DNA of 62,567 nucleotides from Methanosarcinaceae archaeon. Lineage in GTDB: Archaea > Halobacteriota > Methanosarcinia > Methanosarcinales > Methanosarcinaceae. The translations under genes and the position numbers were made by a program. The first letter of the stretch is position 1. Every line of letters begins with the position of its first letter. This document shows positions 61,667 to 62,567 of this stretch, in pieces. The stretch is taken from contig JAUWQD010000011.1 of the NCBI GenBank assembly GCA_030611265.1, forward strand, positions 1-62,567, written 5' to 3'. The notes beneath the pieces were generated by a model. That model saw only the letters and a program-made list of their open reading frames with translations, had not been told where the DNA came from and searched no databases.

Positions 61667-62326
61667 TTGACAAAAGATTTACCTGAAAAGGCAGCGATCC
61701 TTCAGCGAGATAAGGAAACATACGGCATTGCACCTCAGATTCCTGGTGGTATCGTATCACCAGACACGCTTCGTAAGATTGCAGATGTCGCAGAAAAATA
61801 CAATGCTGCTGCAATTAAATTAACATCAGCACAGCGAATGGCTATTGTTGGACTCAAGGAAGATGATCTGGACAATGTATGGGCAGACCTTGACATGAAA
61901 CCTGCAGCAGCAATCGGTCTGTGTGTAAGGAGTGTGAAGATATGCCCGGGTACAACTTTCTGCAAACGTGGTCAGCAGGATGCTGTTGGGCTTGGATTAA
62001 AACTTGATGAGATATACCATGGCATGGAACTGCCGTCAAAACTCAAGATGGGAGTGTCCGGTTGTATGAACTCGTGTTCAGAACCTGCTATCAAGGACAT
62101 TGGTATCATGGGTACTCCAAAAGGATATACATTGATGGTGGGCGGCACCGCTGGACTCAAACCAAGACTTGCAGATGTTGTTGCTGAAGAACTTTCCGAG
62201 GACGAGATACTGGACGCTGTAGATAAGATTGTAAGTTTTTACAAGACACATACAAAAAAACAGCGTCTTGGTAAAATGATCGATGAGATCGGTCTTGACA
62301 AGTTCAAAGAAGAAGTCGGATTGTAA
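61667..62326 (+). CDS. Small siroheme sulfite/nitrite reductase-like protein
   Basis: 219 aa, a minimal form of the dissimilatory/assimilatory sulfite reductase family seen in methanogens. The cluster and siroheme ligands are CVRSVKICPGTTFCKRG (with CPGTTFC) and GVSGCMNSCSEPAIKDIG (CxxxC). It lacks the extra domains of larger Dsr-type proteins. It could reduce sulfite or act as a thiol/sulfur redox enzyme; the physiological substrate is unknown. TTG 61667 has AAGGAG about 10 bases upstream. The neighbouring ferritin-like gene suggests protection from oxidants. Confidence 0.85.
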   Translation: MTKDLPEKAAILQRDKETYGIAPQIPGGIVSPDTLRKIADVAEKYNAAAIKLTSAQRMAIVGLKEDDLDNVWADLDMKPAAAIGLCVRSVKICPGTTFCKRGQQDAVGLGLKLDEIYHGMELPSKLKMGVSGCMNSCSEPAIKDIGIMGTPKGYTLMVGGTAGLKPRLADVVAEELSEDEILDAVDKIVSFYKTHTKKQRLGKMIDEIGLDKFKEEVGL

Positions 62327-62474
62327 ATCGAATATACGTTTTTGGTACAATGCATATCAATGTGGTATTTGACTTTATTAAATACCATTTCTTTCCTTTT
62401 TGGTAATCATTATTGTTGGTTCTCTCTAACATCGTGTGGGTAGTGCGACAAGAAGTTACATCACAAATTGCCTG

Positions 62475-62549
62475 ATGGTTACTCCTTCCATTCGGAGTAA
62501 TCCTACTGTGGAATGCGCTGGCGGTAACGCTGGGGTGTTAAGCCCATAG
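62475..62549 (+). pseudogene. Probable 3' remnant of an IS605-type tnpB
   Basis: Reads MVTPSIRSNPTVECAGGNAGVLSP and stop. PTVECAGGNA is a common end of archaeal TnpB proteins of the IS200/IS605 group. Upstream of it the frame has no match and no zinc-finger region, and the window ends 18 bases later, so only the end of a gene or its remnant is seen. Confidence 0.4.
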
Positions 62550-62567
62550 GACAACGTGGAATGTCAG

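Noticed and set aside
62427-62567. Right-edge sequence considered as start of an rRNA or other structured RNA
   Set aside because: No match to conserved rRNA stretches; the coding reading PTVECAGGNA explains part of it better.

Overview
The window comes from a methanogenic (MCR-containing) archaeon, most likely in the order Methanosarcinales. The evidence is a complete mtrEDCBAFGH operon, a six-gene run of methanogenesis marker genes behind component A2, cofD for coenzyme F420, MCM, archaeal TyrRS, Thg1, an archaeal topoisomerase I, and a secreted protein with a Methanosarcina-type S-layer domain. Base composition is moderately AT-rich. Many genes have an archaeal TATA box about 25 bases before the start codon. 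Genus cannot be fixed from the sequence alone.

Layout. 1-6.8 kb: the 3' part of atwA (component A2), then mmp3-mmp6-mmp5-mmp15-mmp17-mmp7, tightly spaced or overlapping; these proteins serve ATP-dependent reductive activation of methyl-coenzyme M reductase. 6.8-8.4 kb: AhpD-like protein, a membrane-anchored matrixin metalloprotease, and an alkylguanine-DNA alkyltransferase. 8.4-13.8 kb: accessory region with a 770-base gap, a DUF134 regulator fused to a Gly-rich zinc ribbon, a DUF5320 mini-protein, a LURP-one/scramblase-like protein, a SIR2-TPR protein with five near-identical 132-bp repeats, a frameshifted HEPN gene, and duplicated fragments of the LURP-one and SIR2 genes. 13.3-16.7 kb: DUF5806, UspA, a TIM-barrel isomerase, a U32 peptidase-like protein and a Cys-rich partner.

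16.7-21.9 kb: the mtr operon with a tandem 23-bp repeat upstream and a strong palindromic terminator. 22-26.7 kb: roadblock protein, VWA/ChlD-like and ChlI-like subunits, a membrane protein, and cofD. 26.7-36.6 kb: a low-GC accessory island holding gene remnants, small hypothetical genes, a 1598-aa helicase-nuclease, an ISH3-type insertion sequence with inverted ends, interspersed repeats and a 107-bp MITE. Its two ends carry direct copies of one winged-helix gene fragment.

36.6-62.5 kb is mostly housekeeping: PRC barrel, thg1, tyrS, a tRNA-Gly(CCC), glycosyltransferase, PIN-like nuclease, an AsnB-Dph6 fusion, EamA transporter, topA, a beta-CASP nuclease, a methyltransferase, birA, an S-layer-type protein, an archaeal coiled-coil pair, DUF424, mcm, a nucleotidyltransferase/small-protein pair, trmJ, ferredoxin, a ferritin-like protein and a small siroheme sulfite reductase. 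The right edge holds a probable tnpB 3' remnant.

The best-supported unusual items are the SIR2-TPR/HEPN/LURP-one duplication scar, the island between duplicated winged-helix fragments with its large helicase-nuclease, the GATase-AsnB-Dph6 fusion, and the repeat array before mtr. No CRISPR array and no rRNA gene were seen.
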